This document shows positions 34,458 to 45,083 of a stretch of 60,164 nt of DNA, one piece after another. A program made the position numbers and the translations under genes. The DNA lies in NCBI GenBank assembly GCA_025354385.1, contig JANXMZ010000042.1:1-60164 (forward strand). The letters run 5' to 3'. This stretch comes from Bacteroidota bacterium (GTDB taxonomy: Bacteria; Bacteroidota; Bacteroidia; NS11-12g; UBA955). The notes beneath the pieces were generated by a model, which was not told the origin of the DNA, ran no database searches, and saw only the letters and a program-made list of their open reading frames with translations. The first letter of the stretch is position 1. Every line of letters starts with the position of its first letter.

Positions 34458-37400
34458 CTACCTTATCACCTCTACCACTCCCCGCATATCGTGTGTAACA
34501 TTGTATACATCGCGAATGGTAGCTTTCCAAATATAAACGCCTTGAAGAATATTGGGATCATCTGGCGTTAACCAATGGTCTTCTACATTTTCACTATCAA
34601 ATAACTTTTCGCCCCAACGGTTAAAGATTTGCAAACGATAGGATTGAATATATGAGTATTGATTCTCTGTTAAACCGAACCCATCGTTAATACCATTGGC
34701 ATTTGGTGTAAACGCATTTGGAAAGAAAATATTGAGCTTTTCTAAAATCGGAATATGTTTAATAATTGTATCGAAACATATGTTCTGATTAGAGACTACC
34801 AATCGCACATTCATTGAGCCAGTATCCTGAAAATAAAAATCTGGGTCTTGTAAATTGGATGACCCGAATTTTCCGAACTGCCACTGCCAATTATTACCTC
34901 TTTCCGATCTATCCAAAAATAGGAAACGAATGCCTGAACTTGTTTTATCATAATGCACAAAAACAAAATCTGCTTTTGGGTTATTCACGATTTTTACATT
35001 GGTTTTAACGCTGTCTCGGCAATCACTATCTGTAATGGCTTTGAAGGTGGCGGTGTAGGTTCCCTGATTCTGATAAAGGTGTTTAATATTGGCGGCATTG
35101 CCTATTTGTCCATCTCCAAAATCCCACATATAAGATTTTATTGTGCCAATATTTATAGAAGCCGAAGCATTGAACAAAACACTGTCGTTCAAACAGGCCC
35201 CTTTGGCAAGCGCACTATTGATAGTAGCACTTGGAGATAAATGAATAACTTGTGATACCGTATCGATACATCCAGAATCGGAAATAACTTTATACGCAAT
35301 GGTATAAACACCAACACTGGTATAGGTTTTGGCAGTTGGGGTTTGCAAATTTGAATTAGTAGCATCGCCAAAATCCCATTGATGGGTGGTTAATTTTCCT
35401 GAAGCAATGGCGCTAAGATTTGTAAATTTAAACGAATGACCGAAGAAACATTCAACAGGATTTTGCACTGAAAATTGTGCATCGGGTTGCGGATTAACAA
35501 TGACAGTTTGTATCATTTCTCCATCACAATCATATAAAGAATTCAAGCGAAGTTTAACGGCATAGCTGCCATCTTTCGGAAATTTAAAATTAGCAATATT
35601 TGGTACATTTTTAACACTGTCATTATTAAAATACCATGTATAACCTTTGATACTATCATTGCTTTTTTGAGGGAGATAATTAAAATTGAAAGACTGCAAA
35701 TTGAAGCATTGCGCTTTATCGTTAATGGAGAATTTGGTTGTTGGGCCAGGTTTAGTTTCTACAAATTTCTTGAGTGTATCGCTGCATCCAAAATTATTGG
35801 TGACTTTTAAAATAATACTGTTTTTTCCAGCGCTTATAAAGGATTTTATGGCTGTATCGGTATTTGTAATTTTTGTTCCATCTTCAAATTTCCATAGCGT
35901 AGCCACTATATTTCCAGTATCTGTTGTAGAGGTATTTACAAACTTAAAACGGTTGTCAACCTTACATAAAATACTATCGCTAATGGTAAAATTAGCAGTT
36001 GGCGAGCCCAGTATTTTAACATCCTGTGCGCTGGTATCCTTACAACCAAAAACAGATTGCACGATTAATTGAACAGTATAAACACCCTTGCTTTTATAAA
36101 GATGTTTGCTATTTTTATTGGTATCCAATTGTGCATCGCCAAATAACCAAAGACTTTTTAATGGTTGTTTTGTAGCTGTTGACTTGTTTGTGAATTTTAT
36201 AGAATCTCTCAAACATTGACCAGTAGACAAATAGGTGAATATCGATTTTGGATTGGGTACTATGTTAATTGTTTTTCTAGCAGTATCGTTACAACCATTC
36301 TTGTATTCATACATCAAACTCACCACATATTTTCCAACGGCAGGATACACATGAGGCGTTTTAAAAGTTCTATTGGTTAAATTAGTACCATCGCCATAAT
36401 CCCATTTATATTTTTGAAAAAGAAACGAATCAATTTGAGTATTATTTTTATAAGAAACCCCATTGCCATTGAAACAAGTATCGGCAACCAAATATGTAAA
36501 TTCTGGTTTAGGCGATTTTTTTATTTCTATTAATTGCGTTGCTACATCCTCACAACCATGGTTGGTGGTTAATCTTAAACTTACCTGATAAAGGTCGGCC
36601 TTTTTATATAAATGTTTGACGATTGAATGGGTATCATTCACATTTAAATCACCAAAATCCCAATTCACAATTGCCAATGTATCTTTCGATGTAGAGAGAT
36701 TATGAAAGAGAATATCGCGTGTTCCATTCGAACAAAAAACAGTATCGGTGGTACTAAATTTAGCAACAGGCGAAGGATAATTTTTAATATTTAACGTGTC
36801 TATAAATATACATCCATTTCTTTCGGTAACCTTCTCCCAATATTGCCCAGGCTGTTTAAAATAGCGATAAAAAAGTGTTGATTTATCATCCCACAAATAG
36901 GTATTGGTATATTTAAAATTCTTAGAATAAACCGGGAATTCTAAATGACCACAAACCACCGTATCATTGATAAGCACCGGATGTTTATCCGCCATTCCAA
37001 TGTATAATCTTTTGACAACAGAATCCAATATACCTGTTTTAATATTTTTGCAATACATGGTAATATTATAAAAACCAGTGTCCTTATAAATTTTTGTAAC
37101 AGAAGTACCTGCCTTTCTTTTTGAATTATCGCCAAAGTCCCACACATAACTGGTAAAACTATCATTCTTCACCCTTGTGAATTGCAACGTATCTTGTTTG
37201 CACTGATTGCTGACCACAAAATTATTATGCAAATTTCTAAAACGTGCGCCTGCCATGTATGCATATCCTTCAAAATTACCATAGCCATAGGTATAAGCCA
37301 TAAAACCATTAGGGCATACAATGTGATAATTGCCAGCATCAATGGATAATTGAACATATTTATACCCGTTTAACACTAAACTCGGCCGCCATAAATAATT

Positions 37401-38741
37401 AACAATAGAAGCGCCATTCACTTTAAACTTACTAGTATCTGCGGTTCTAACAATAATATTTACATAATTTTCTGGCGTAAAGTTGCTACTGGAATTTACC
37501 CAACTACTGACAGGAACATTGGTAACTTTGCCAACATTGGCTTCGGTTATCCATTGTAAATCGGGCACCACTTGCACCTGAGAAATATCGCCCATGGTTA
37601 TTTTTGGTTTTGAATGGCGATTACAGGTATTGCCCTTTGCAAATTGAGTTACCGAAATTCGCTTGTTGGCAGAAACGCGCATAACAGTGTCCATTCCAAC
37701 ATTGTAAGTAAAGAATTCACCTTGATTTAAAGTCTTGTAAAATTTATTGCCAACATACACATTTGTATTGTTTTCAATGGCCATCGTTTTAAAATAATAT
37801 CCACTAAAATTATCTTTAAACGGCAATAAAATATAACTGCCACCCATGGTAGTAGTCGGAAACATTTGTTCGTAGGTATGATCTAAAAAAGCCAAATCAA
37901 TATTAGGAATTGGAGTATAAACCGAATATGGAAAACCACTGTTACATGGTAGATTTACACTGTCGTTAATATTGCTATAAGTTTGCCTATTGCCAGCAAA
38001 TACTGCAAACTTAGAAGTTAAAGTTCTTGCTCGAATAATAGACCCTGTAAGGTCATCATCAGTTGTCATGTAATGAAAGGTTTGCCCTTTATACAAAGTA
38101 ACATTATAGGGAATTCCTTTTCTATTATTATAATAGGAAGAAACACCATTAGGAACAACCTCTATGATAGAGGTATCTGAAATACCAACCACTGCGAATT
38201 GAGCAGATTTATTTATTTTTCCACCAGCGAAGTCCATTTTATTACATATCCATTGGTTAGGACTTTCATTGGTCGTCACAAAATATTCTGTAGCAAAAGG
38301 AATAGACTCAGAAGGGATAACCGTAGTAGCCCCTTTGGAAGACCAGAACCGATTAACGGCTTGCACTGTAATAAAAGTATCGGCCGTAATATGAACCGAT
38401 CGATTATTAACTGCATCTGAAAACCAATTGCGATTGCCCATGTGAGAAGGAACCTGTATATAAAGCGTAACATTGGGCGTTAAAGTATAGGTAGAAGTTG
38501 AATTAATATCATCTTTATTATCATTTATTACTTTAATTTTTGCAGCGTATTGAGAGGTGATAAACAATTGCAAAGTATCCTCATCAAATGGACCGGGTGC
38601 CGGAATGAATGGCGATCGAGAAGAGCAATAAATTTGTGCATCTAAAAAAGCCACCCAAAAATCTTTACCATAGGTATTCTGAGCATTGGAATACTGGGCA
38701 ATTGCAATAACGAAAAAGAGGGTCAGTAATTTTTTTTTCAT
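34458..38741 (-). CDS. Giant PKD-repeat surface protein with IgGFc-binding-like N-terminus and T9SS type B tail
   Basis: 1427 residues. A signal peptide (1-21) is followed by an IgGFc-binding-like domain (about 25-500: GKDFWVAFL, ATTVIPSESIP, FAVFAGNR, DHTYEQMFPT). About nine PKD-like modules of 80-95 residues follow (500-1330), many with WDFGD or WDYGDG and one Cys pair each. The last 95 residues are the gliding-motility/T9SS type B sorting domain (FFPNAFTPNANGINDGFG, IFNRWGEKLF, LQGVYIWKATIRD). It should be exported through the outer membrane and act as a long adhesin or matrix fibre. It is the downstream copy of a tandem pair and has two more PKD modules (about 745-915) than its partner. 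Confidence 0.9.
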   Translation of the reverse strand: MKKKLLTLFFVIAIAQYSNAQNTYGKDFWVAFLDAQIYCSSRSPFIPAPGPFDEDTLQLFITSQYAAKIKVINDNKDDINSTSTYTLTPNVTLYIQVPSHMGNRNWFSDAVNNRSVHITADTFITVQAVNRFWSSKGATTVIPSESIPFATEYFVTTNESPNQWICNKMDFAGGKINKSAQFAVVGISDTSIIEVVPNGVSSYYNNRKGIPYNVTLYKGQTFHYMTTDDDLTGSIIRARTLTSKFAVFAGNRQTYSNINDSVNLPCNSGFPYSVYTPIPNIDLAFLDHTYEQMFPTTTMGGSYILLPFKDNFSGYYFKTMAIENNTNVYVGNKFYKTLNQGEFFTYNVGMDTVMRVSANKRISVTQFAKGNTCNRHSKPKITMGDISQVQVVPDLQWITEANVGKVTNVPVSSWVNSSSNFTPENYVNIIVRTADTSKFKVNGASIVNYLWRPSLVLNGYKYVQLSIDAGNYHIVCPNGFMAYTYGYGNFEGYAYMAGARFRNLHNNFVVSNQCKQDTLQFTRVKNDSFTSYVWDFGDNSKRKAGTSVTKIYKDTGFYNITMYCKNIKTGILDSVVKRLYIGMADKHPVLINDTVVCGHLEFPVYSKNFKYTNTYLWDDKSTLFYRYFKQPGQYWEKVTERNGCIFIDTLNIKNYPSPVAKFSTTDTVFCSNGTRDILFHNLSTSKDTLAIVNWDFGDLNVNDTHSIVKHLYKKADLYQVSLRLTTNHGCEDVATQLIEIKKSPKPEFTYLVADTCFNGNGVSYKNNTQIDSFLFQKYKWDYGDGTNLTNRTFKTPHVYPAVGKYVVSLMYEYKNGCNDTARKTINIVPNPKSIFTYLSTGQCLRDSIKFTNKSTATKQPLKSLWLFGDAQLDTNKNSKHLYKSKGVYTVQLIVQSVFGCKDTSAQDVKILGSPTANFTISDSILCKVDNRFKFVNTSTTDTGNIVATLWKFEDGTKITNTDTAIKSFISAGKNSIILKVTNNFGCSDTLKKFVETKPGPTTKFSINDKAQCFNLQSFNFNYLPQKSNDSIKGYTWYFNNDSVKNVPNIANFKFPKDGSYAVKLRLNSLYDCDGEMIQTVIVNPQPDAQFSVQNPVECFFGHSFKFTNLSAIASGKLTTHQWDFGDATNSNLQTPTAKTYTSVGVYTIAYKVISDSGCIDTVSQVIHLSPSATINSALAKGACLNDSVLFNASASINIGTIKSYMWDFGDGQIGNAANIKHLYQNQGTYTATFKAITDSDCRDSVKTNVKIVNNPKADFVFVHYDKTSSGIRFLFLDRSERGNNWQWQFGKFGSSNLQDPDFYFQDTGSMNVRLVVSNQNICFDTIIKHIPILEKLNIFFPNAFTPNANGINDGFGLTENQYSYIQSYRLQIFNRWGEKLFDSENVEDHWLTPDDPNILQGVYIWKATIRDVYNVTHDMRGVVEVIR

Positions 38742-38836
38742 TTGCCAGAAAAAGGAATAATAAACGAAGGTAATATATTTTTTTGAATTGATTTTAGAAT
38801 CATTTGATATAGAAAGAATTGATTAATTCATAAAAC

Positions 38837-41800
38837 TTATCTTATCACTTCTACAACCCCTTTTATATTGTGATAAACATTGTAAATATCGCGAATAGTG
38901 GCTTTATAAATATATACACCTTGTAAAATATTAGTATCATCTGGAATTAGCCAATGCTCCTCTTTATTCTCATTATCAAATAATTTTTCTCCCCATCTAT
39001 TAAACACCTGTAAACGGTAGTCTTTTACCAACTCAAATTGATTAGGATTCAGACCGAATCCATCATTCAAACCATTGCCATTGGGGGTAAATGCATTTGG
39101 AAAATAAAAAGCAATTTTCTCTAATATTGGAATGTGTTTCACAATTGTATCATAACATAAATTCTGATTAGAGATAACCAATCGCACATTGACTGAACCG
39201 GTATCTGTAAAATAATAATCGGGATCTTGTAAATTTGAATTACCCAAATTACCAAATTGCCATTGCCAGTTATTACCTCCTTCCGATCTATCCAAAAACA
39301 AGAATCGTATTCCCGAATTATCTCGGTTATAATGCACAAAAACAAAATCTGCTTTCGGATTGTTCACGATTTTAACATTAACTAAATTACTATCGCGGCA
39401 ATTATGATCTGAAACAGTTTTGTAATACGCTTGGTAAGTGCCGATATTCTGGTATAGATGCCTTGTTAAATTACCTGTTCCTGTGCTCCCATCTCCAAAA
39501 TCCCAGCTACTTATAAAGCTTCCTTTAGCAATGTTAGCATTACCAGAAAACAGCACACTGTCATTTAAACAAGCGCCATTGGCATTCGCAGAATTGATGA
39601 TTGCGTTGTCGTATACCCGTATACTAACGGAGGCGGAATCCAAGCAACCGGAGTCGGAACTAACTGTATACAGCAATTTGAAGGCACCACTGTTTCCATA
39701 AACCTTTGCTGGTGGGTTTTTCAATACAGAATTTGTTGCATCACCAAAGTCCCAATTATGAGAAAATAAATTGCCTTTGGAAATAGTTGAAGTATTTGTA
39801 AAATTAAAATTTTGACCATTGAAACATTGCTCCGAATCATTCACCGAAATATTGGCCTGTGGCATCAGATTTACAAATACATTTTTTTGCAATTCACCTT
39901 CGCAATCATTCACAGAGAATAATTTTAGTTGAACTGGATAGCTTGCAGAAAGCGGAAATTTAAATGCGTTTATACTTAATTGATTTTTTATACTATCATT
40001 GTTAAAATACCAAGTATATCGCTTAATACTATCGTTTGTAATTTTGGGCAAATAAGTAAACGTAAATATTTGGGCATTGTAACATTGAGAGATTTGATTG
40101 ACAGAAAAATCAACCTGTGGATTGGCTTTCACTTCAATTTTTCTACCTGTGCTATCACTACAACCTTGGCTATTGTTAACCTTTATCGAAATAATTTTGA
40201 AACCTGCAGTTGAAAAATGCTTTAGGCCTGAATCCTTGTCCTGCAGCCGTGTACCATCGCTGTAAATCCATTGTTTTGAAATTAATTGACCCGAATCTGA
40301 TGAAGATGAATCAATGGATTGGAAGAGATTATTTTTTTCACATTGAACGGTATCCGATATAATAAAGTTGGCTTTGGGTGGCTGCAATATTCTTATAAGT
40401 TGCGTGGTATCATGAGTACAGCCCTTATTCGTTTTCACTGTTAAATGAGTTAAGTATTTTCCAACCTGTGCAAACTGATGAATAATAAATTTGCTTGAAT
40501 CTGTATATTTTGCCTCCACCAAATTCCATTGATTGGAGACAATAGAGTCAATTGAAGTTGATAGATTAGTAAACTTTATTGACTTGTTGCGATTGAAACA
40601 AAGGATAGAATCACTGACAGAAAAAGTAGCTTTTGGCAATGGGTAACTAATCACATTTAAAGTATCTACATAGACACAACCATTGGATTGAATTATTTTT
40701 TCCCAATACTGACCAGGAGCTTTAATAGCTTTATAATAATTTGGATGACCATCATTCCACAAATAGGTAAAATCGGGGTCAAACCCTTTTGAATAAACTG
40801 CAAAATTTACACGACCACAAATGGCAGTATCTTTAATTAAAACTGGACCAATACCAGAAGCGGCAATGTAAATTTTCTTCACAACCGAATCAATCGCATT
40901 GGTGCGCAATTGATGAGTATACATGGTAGCAATGAACCAACCAGTATCCTTGAAGGTCTTTTTAATGACGCGACCAGAGGCAGAAGAATTGTCGCTAAAT
41001 CGCCATGAGTAATTGTTAAAACTATCTGTCTGAACACCTGTGAAAGTGATGAGTTCAGATTTGCATTGGGCATCCAGAAAAAAATTATTTTGTATGGATT
41101 TAAAATTGGCAGCTACCGCAGATGCATAGCCGTTGAATATACCATAGCCATAATTATAAGCAAGAAATCCCTTTGTACTGCTTAATTGATAACAAGTTGT
41201 GTCCATTTGCAATTGGAAGTAAGAATACCCATTCAATTGCGGAGCCGATTTCCATAGAGAATTAAGAACGCCCTTGCCATTGTATTTAAAAAAAGAAGTG
41301 TCTTTGGTTTTTACAAGTACATTAAAATAATGTTCGGCAACCTTGCCATAGGCATCGTTCATTAATGCATTGATATTGGCTTTTTGATAGAATTGCACAT
41401 CGGCAATCAGTTGAATTTCGGAAATGCCACCAACATTGGTTTTCGGTGCAGGGTGATTATCGCAGCCATTACCTTTGGCAAATTGCATAACGCTAATTCT
41501 TTTATCCGCATCCACTTTTGTTGCGGAATCTTTTGGAACATTAAATACAAAATTTTCACCTTGTTGAAGAATTTTGTTGATGTATCCGTTGATTTTGATA
41601 TAAGTATTATTTTCGGCAGCCACTATTTTAAGAAAATAGCCTGTATTGTTTTTAAAAGGCAGAGCCGTATAGGCATTGCCCCAATTGACAGTTGGAATCA
41701 TTTGCTCGTAAGTATGATCAGTAAAACCTTTACAAAGATTACCAATACTATTTATCTGATACGAATTGGTAAGACGATTGCCCGCGAATACAGCAAACTT

Positions 41801-42538
41801 TGAAGAGGCATCGCGCGAACGAAGGATGCTGCCAGTTAAATCATCATCGGTACTCACATAACCATAAGTCTCTCCCTTTTTCAATACAATTAGAAATGGC
41901 ATACCTCTTATATTGTTTTTAGTGGTAGAAACCCCCGTTGGAACAACCTCTATAACCGATTGATCGGCAATGCCTACAATGGCAAATTCCGGAGACTTGG
42001 CATCTTTATGCATAATGTTACTGTAGCACGACCAAGTGTTGTTACTTTGATTGGTAGTTACAAAATACTCGGGGTTATTGGGAATGGATTCTGATGGAAT
42101 AACAGTGGTAGCACCTTTGAAATTATTATAACGTGTAACTGCCGTAACATTAATAAATGTATCTGCTGTAACATGCACACCATTATTTGTTTTAATGCCT
42201 GACAATAGTGTATGACATGCCAATTCTGAAGGTAATCTTAAATAATAATACTGATTGGGAATTAAGATAATGGTTTTTGAATAATTAAAATTAATGCCAG
42301 AACCTATGGGATAATTTTTACTGGCTTGCACAGTAACTTTTGCTTTGGTTGGCGATAAAAGATAAAGTTCAAGAGTATCATCTGACCAAAGTGGAATTGG
42401 AGGAAGAAAAGGAGGTGGGTCGCAATTTACATCGGGTTCCAAAAATGTTACCCAAAAATCCTTCCCTGCATATCCTTGACCGTAAGAAAATGGAAGACCT
42501 ATAAAAAAAAGAATTAAGCAAAGTAAGTTTCTAACCAT
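38837..42538 (-). CDS. Giant PKD-repeat surface protein, tandem paralogue
   Basis: 1233 residues with the same plan as the neighbour: signal peptide (1-20), IgGFc-binding-like domain (about 25-480: GKDFWVTFL, ATTVIPSESIP, FAVFAGNR, DHTYEQMIPT), about seven PKD-like modules (490-1135) and the T9SS type B tail (FYFPNAFTPNGNGLNDGFG, VFNRWGEKLF, LQGVYIYKATIRD). The two modules at 745-915 of the other protein are missing at about residue 720. The last PKD module and tail are far more similar between the copies than the N-terminal domains. No promoter box of the usual form is visible upstream. The 95-nt gap to the second copy allows co-transcription. Confidence 0.9.
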   Translation of the reverse strand: MVRNLLCLILFFIGLPFSYGQGYAGKDFWVTFLEPDVNCDPPPFLPPIPLWSDDTLELYLLSPTKAKVTVQASKNYPIGSGINFNYSKTIILIPNQYYYLRLPSELACHTLLSGIKTNNGVHVTADTFINVTAVTRYNNFKGATTVIPSESIPNNPEYFVTTNQSNNTWSCYSNIMHKDAKSPEFAIVGIADQSVIEVVPTGVSTTKNNIRGMPFLIVLKKGETYGYVSTDDDLTGSILRSRDASSKFAVFAGNRLTNSYQINSIGNLCKGFTDHTYEQMIPTVNWGNAYTALPFKNNTGYFLKIVAAENNTYIKINGYINKILQQGENFVFNVPKDSATKVDADKRISVMQFAKGNGCDNHPAPKTNVGGISEIQLIADVQFYQKANINALMNDAYGKVAEHYFNVLVKTKDTSFFKYNGKGVLNSLWKSAPQLNGYSYFQLQMDTTCYQLSSTKGFLAYNYGYGIFNGYASAVAANFKSIQNNFFLDAQCKSELITFTGVQTDSFNNYSWRFSDNSSASGRVIKKTFKDTGWFIATMYTHQLRTNAIDSVVKKIYIAASGIGPVLIKDTAICGRVNFAVYSKGFDPDFTYLWNDGHPNYYKAIKAPGQYWEKIIQSNGCVYVDTLNVISYPLPKATFSVSDSILCFNRNKSIKFTNLSTSIDSIVSNQWNLVEAKYTDSSKFIIHQFAQVGKYLTHLTVKTNKGCTHDTTQLIRILQPPKANFIISDTVQCEKNNLFQSIDSSSSDSGQLISKQWIYSDGTRLQDKDSGLKHFSTAGFKIISIKVNNSQGCSDSTGRKIEVKANPQVDFSVNQISQCYNAQIFTFTYLPKITNDSIKRYTWYFNNDSIKNQLSINAFKFPLSASYPVQLKLFSVNDCEGELQKNVFVNLMPQANISVNDSEQCFNGQNFNFTNTSTISKGNLFSHNWDFGDATNSVLKNPPAKVYGNSGAFKLLYTVSSDSGCLDSASVSIRVYDNAIINSANANGACLNDSVLFSGNANIAKGSFISSWDFGDGSTGTGNLTRHLYQNIGTYQAYYKTVSDHNCRDSNLVNVKIVNNPKADFVFVHYNRDNSGIRFLFLDRSEGGNNWQWQFGNLGNSNLQDPDYYFTDTGSVNVRLVISNQNLCYDTIVKHIPILEKIAFYFPNAFTPNGNGLNDGFGLNPNQFELVKDYRLQVFNRWGEKLFDNENKEEHWLIPDDTNILQGVYIYKATIRDIYNVYHNIKGVVEVIR

Positions 42539-42638
42539 TCAATCAACTAAAAATTATGCATCGAATATATATTGTTAATTTGTAATGAATTACATGTTTG
42601 CTCATATTTTTACTTTTTAAAATAAAAAATTACATCAA

Positions 42639-42671
42639 TTTGACATTTCGCAATAATATTTTATAAATTTG
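42639..42671 (+). promoter_or_regulatory. osmC-like gene promoter, TTTG-N21-TAAATTTG
   Basis: TTTG (42639-42642), a 21-nt spacer, then TAAATTTG (42664-42671), giving a leader of about 38 nt to the ATG at 42714. One of the best consensus matches in the window. Confidence 0.65.
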
Positions 42672-42713
42672 ATGCATTCTTAATTAAATTTAGTTTTAAT
42701 AAATCAATACTTT

Positions 42714-43199
42714 ATGAGCATAAAATCAGAACATATTTTTAAATCTTCTATCGTTTGGACTGGTAATAAGGGAGAAGGCACTAGCGATTACAAAAGTTAT
42801 GAAAGGAGCCATACGGTTTCTATTGCTAATAAGCCTGATATTTTATGCTCATCCGACCCTTATTTTAGGGGCGAAGGTGAAAAGCACAATCCAGAAGATT
42901 TTTTAGTATCAGCCTTAAGTTCATGCCACATGCTTTGGTATTTGCATTTATGTTCGGACAATGGCATAGTTGTAGTAAATTATACAGACCACGCTGTTGG
43001 CACCATGGTGGAGAAATCGTATGGCGGTGGCTATTTTACAGAAGTTGTTTTGAATCCCGAAGTAAGTATTACTGATGTAACCAAAATTGAATTGGCCAAT
43101 AGCTTGCACAAGCAGGCCAATGAAAAATGTTTTATTGCCAACTCCTGCAATTTTCCTGTTAAGCACAACCCAAGCTGCATGGCCGCGCAGGTTAATTAA
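42714..43199 (+). CDS. OsmC-family peroxide-reducing protein
   Basis: 161 residues. The OsmC/Ohr fold is shown by KHNPEDFLVSALSSCHMLWYLHLC and by the second Cys region ANEKCFIANSCNFPV. The first Cys sits in the helix start SSCHM and the second lies about 70 residues later, as in the thiol peroxidase pair that reduces organic hydroperoxides or handles reactive sulfur. It acts in the cytoplasm. It appears monocistronic, with the promoter at 42639-42671. Confidence 0.88.
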   Translation: MSIKSEHIFKSSIVWTGNKGEGTSDYKSYERSHTVSIANKPDILCSSDPYFRGEGEKHNPEDFLVSALSSCHMLWYLHLCSDNGIVVVNYTDHAVGTMVEKSYGGGYFTEVVLNPEVSITDVTKIELANSLHKQANEKCFIANSCNFPVKHNPSCMAAQVN

Positions 43200-43265
43200 A
43201 GTAAAGCTTTGATATCAATGGTTGGGTATTCATATTCATAATATCTGTTTATATCGAATAACAGA

Positions 43266-43294
43266 TTTGTGAAAATTATTTTGATTTAGTTTTG
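43266..43294 (+). promoter_or_regulatory. Promoter of the first ECF sigma operon, TTTG-N17-TAGTTTTG
   Basis: TTTG (43266-43269), 17 nt, then TAGTTTTG (43287-43294), about 43 nt before the ATG at 43338. The housekeeping-type promoter form suggests basal expression of the operon. Confidence 0.55.
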
Positions 43295-43337
43295 AACTAA
43301 TCGGATGCTTGCACGTATTAGTTTTAAAAAAAATCAC

Positions 43338-44495
43338 ATGAATATCAGAATCATCCTCACCTTTTTTATTCTATTAATTTATTCTGCCATGGCTGGTCAA
43401 ACCCTAATGCCAATATACAGCTTTGCTACAGAAAGGCATACACCTGATTGGTACAAAGAACAAGCCAGTTTATGGAACAATGAAATTAAAAAAGATAAGA
43501 ACAATGCTTATGCCTGGTACAATTATTACAGGGCAACGCGCAACCAATTGAGATTGGATACCAACGACAAACGCAGCCACGATGAAAAGGCCACCATATT
43601 GAATAACATTGTAAATGATATGGGCCAAGCAGTTCCTGAATCATTTGAATACAATTTGAGCAGATGGCTAATTGGTGGCAACGACAATCAATATCTACCT
43701 CATTTAAAAAAGGCTGCTACTATGGGGGCGGAGCGCGAGGAAATTGTTTCAGAAATGATTAATTGGGGTGAAACAGATCGCAATATTACTATGCGCGATA
43801 AATATGCCGCCTTGTGGTTTAATTCAAAATTGGCCTCACCAGGTTTACTCAATTACAATTACAATGTAATGGCAGGATTAAAACCAAACGCTATTCTTTT
43901 AACCGTTGGTGATAATGACACATATCCAATATGGCAATTGCAATCGCAAGGTATTCGCAAAGACATTACTGTTCTTAATCTCAGTTTACTAAACATTGAT
44001 ACTTACCGCGACAAAGTTTTTAAAGAATTGAACATTTCAAAATGGGACACAGCACTGCACTCCGGAAAATCTATCAACGACAACAATACATACATTGCAG
44101 AAATCATAAGACACATTGCTACTAACACTGGTCATCATCCCGTTTATGTAGCTTTAACTACTGGAGAGGAATACACCAACCCTGTTGCAGATAATTTGTA
44201 TCTTACAGGGTTGGCCTATGAATACAGTGACCAACCTATAGACAACATGGCTCTGTTAAAAAAGAATTTCGAACAAAATTACGCGCTTGATTACATTGAA
44301 CACAGATTCTTTAAAGACATTTCAGAATATTATACAATATGTGTGAATGAAAATTACATAGTACCCATGCTTAAATTATACGACCACTACAAGGAGGCTG
44401 GTGATATTCAAAAAACAGAATGGATAAAACATAAAATACTCATACTGGCCGAAAAGAGCGAACATAAAAGCACCATTTTAAACCACCTTAACTAA
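43338..44495 (+). CDS. Exported protein with a DUF2723/GT117-like C-terminal motif
   Basis: 385 residues from the ATG at 43338; an ATG at 43305 would add 11. A signal peptide (about 1-20, ending AMAGQ) is followed by an alpha-helical region (DPN-style TPR-like helices, about 40-180). Residues 191-223 read GDNDTYPIWQLQSQG then KDITVLNLSLLNIDTYR. This matches the soluble motif, GDNDTFPLWY...VNLSLL, in the C-terminal part of the DUF2723 family of membrane glycosyltransferases. Here it occurs without any membrane domain. The gene ends 2 nt before an ECF sigma factor gene and is probably in the same operon. Confidence 0.6.
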   Translation: MNIRIILTFFILLIYSAMAGQTLMPIYSFATERHTPDWYKEQASLWNNEIKKDKNNAYAWYNYYRATRNQLRLDTNDKRSHDEKATILNNIVNDMGQAVPESFEYNLSRWLIGGNDNQYLPHLKKAATMGAEREEIVSEMINWGETDRNITMRDKYAALWFNSKLASPGLLNYNYNVMAGLKPNAILLTVGDNDTYPIWQLQSQGIRKDITVLNLSLLNIDTYRDKVFKELNISKWDTALHSGKSINDNNTYIAEIIRHIATNTGHHPVYVALTTGEEYTNPVADNLYLTGLAYEYSDQPIDNMALLKKNFEQNYALDYIEHRFFKDISEYYTICVNENYIVPMLKLYDHYKEAGDIQKTEWIKHKILILAEKSEHKSTILNHLN

Positions 44496-44497
44496 AC

Positions 44498-45070
44498 GTG
44501 AAGTTTCATCTGAGTAAAGATACACAGGCACCTGCTTCGGATGAAGAACTGATGGGCAAAATTATTGCCCATGGTAGTAAGTTGGCTTTTGAAACTTTAT
44601 ACGACCGATATCATAAAAAATTAATTTGGTTTTGCATGCGCTTTATCGGCAGTCAGGCCCAAGCAGAAGATATTGTTCAGGATGCTTTTATAAAATTAAT
44701 AGACAAACCAGAACTGTTTAATAAAGCCATGAAATTTTCCACTTGGATGTATACCATTGTTCACCATGCAAGTTTGAGCCATATCAGAAATAATAATAAC
44801 AGAGCACGACTGCTTAAAGAAAACTACCATCCTATAAAAGTTGCTCATATAAACTCAACATACGATGCTAATTTTATTCAAAAAAAACTTAACGATATTT
44901 ATAAAACCCTTTCGGAAAAGGAACAATTGATTTTTGTTTTACGATTTGAAATGGAAATGAGCATGAGAGAAATAGCAAGCATCGCTGAGATTCCAGAAGG
45001 CAGTGTAAAATCATGTTTATTCTATCTCTTAAAGAAACTTGCCAGTCAACTTCATACAAAAGAACACTAA
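44498..45070 (+). CDS. ECF RNA polymerase sigma factor
   Basis: 190 residues from a GTG at 44498; ATG at 44552 would remove the conserved SDEELM start. Region 2 spans FETLYDRYHKKLIWFCMRF and AEDIVQDAFIKL with FSTWMYTIVHHASLSHIR; region 4 is LSEKEQLIFVLRFEMEMSMREIASIAEIPEGSVKSCL. It directs RNA polymerase to a stress or surface regulon. It lies 2 nt after the exported DUF2723-like protein gene and 13 nt before a single-TM protein that is a candidate anti-sigma factor. Confidence 0.9.
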   Translation: MKFHLSKDTQAPASDEELMGKIIAHGSKLAFETLYDRYHKKLIWFCMRFIGSQAQAEDIVQDAFIKLIDKPELFNKAMKFSTWMYTIVHHASLSHIRNNNNRARLLKENYHPIKVAHINSTYDANFIQKKLNDIYKTLSEKEQLIFVLRFEMEMSMREIASIAEIPEGSVKSCLFYLLKKLASQLHTKEH

Positions 45071-45083
45071 AAAATATAAAAAA

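Noticed and set aside
34458..42538. Repetitive reading frames on the opposite strand of the PKD genes
   Set aside because: They are shadows of the long genes and lack start context, signals or domains.
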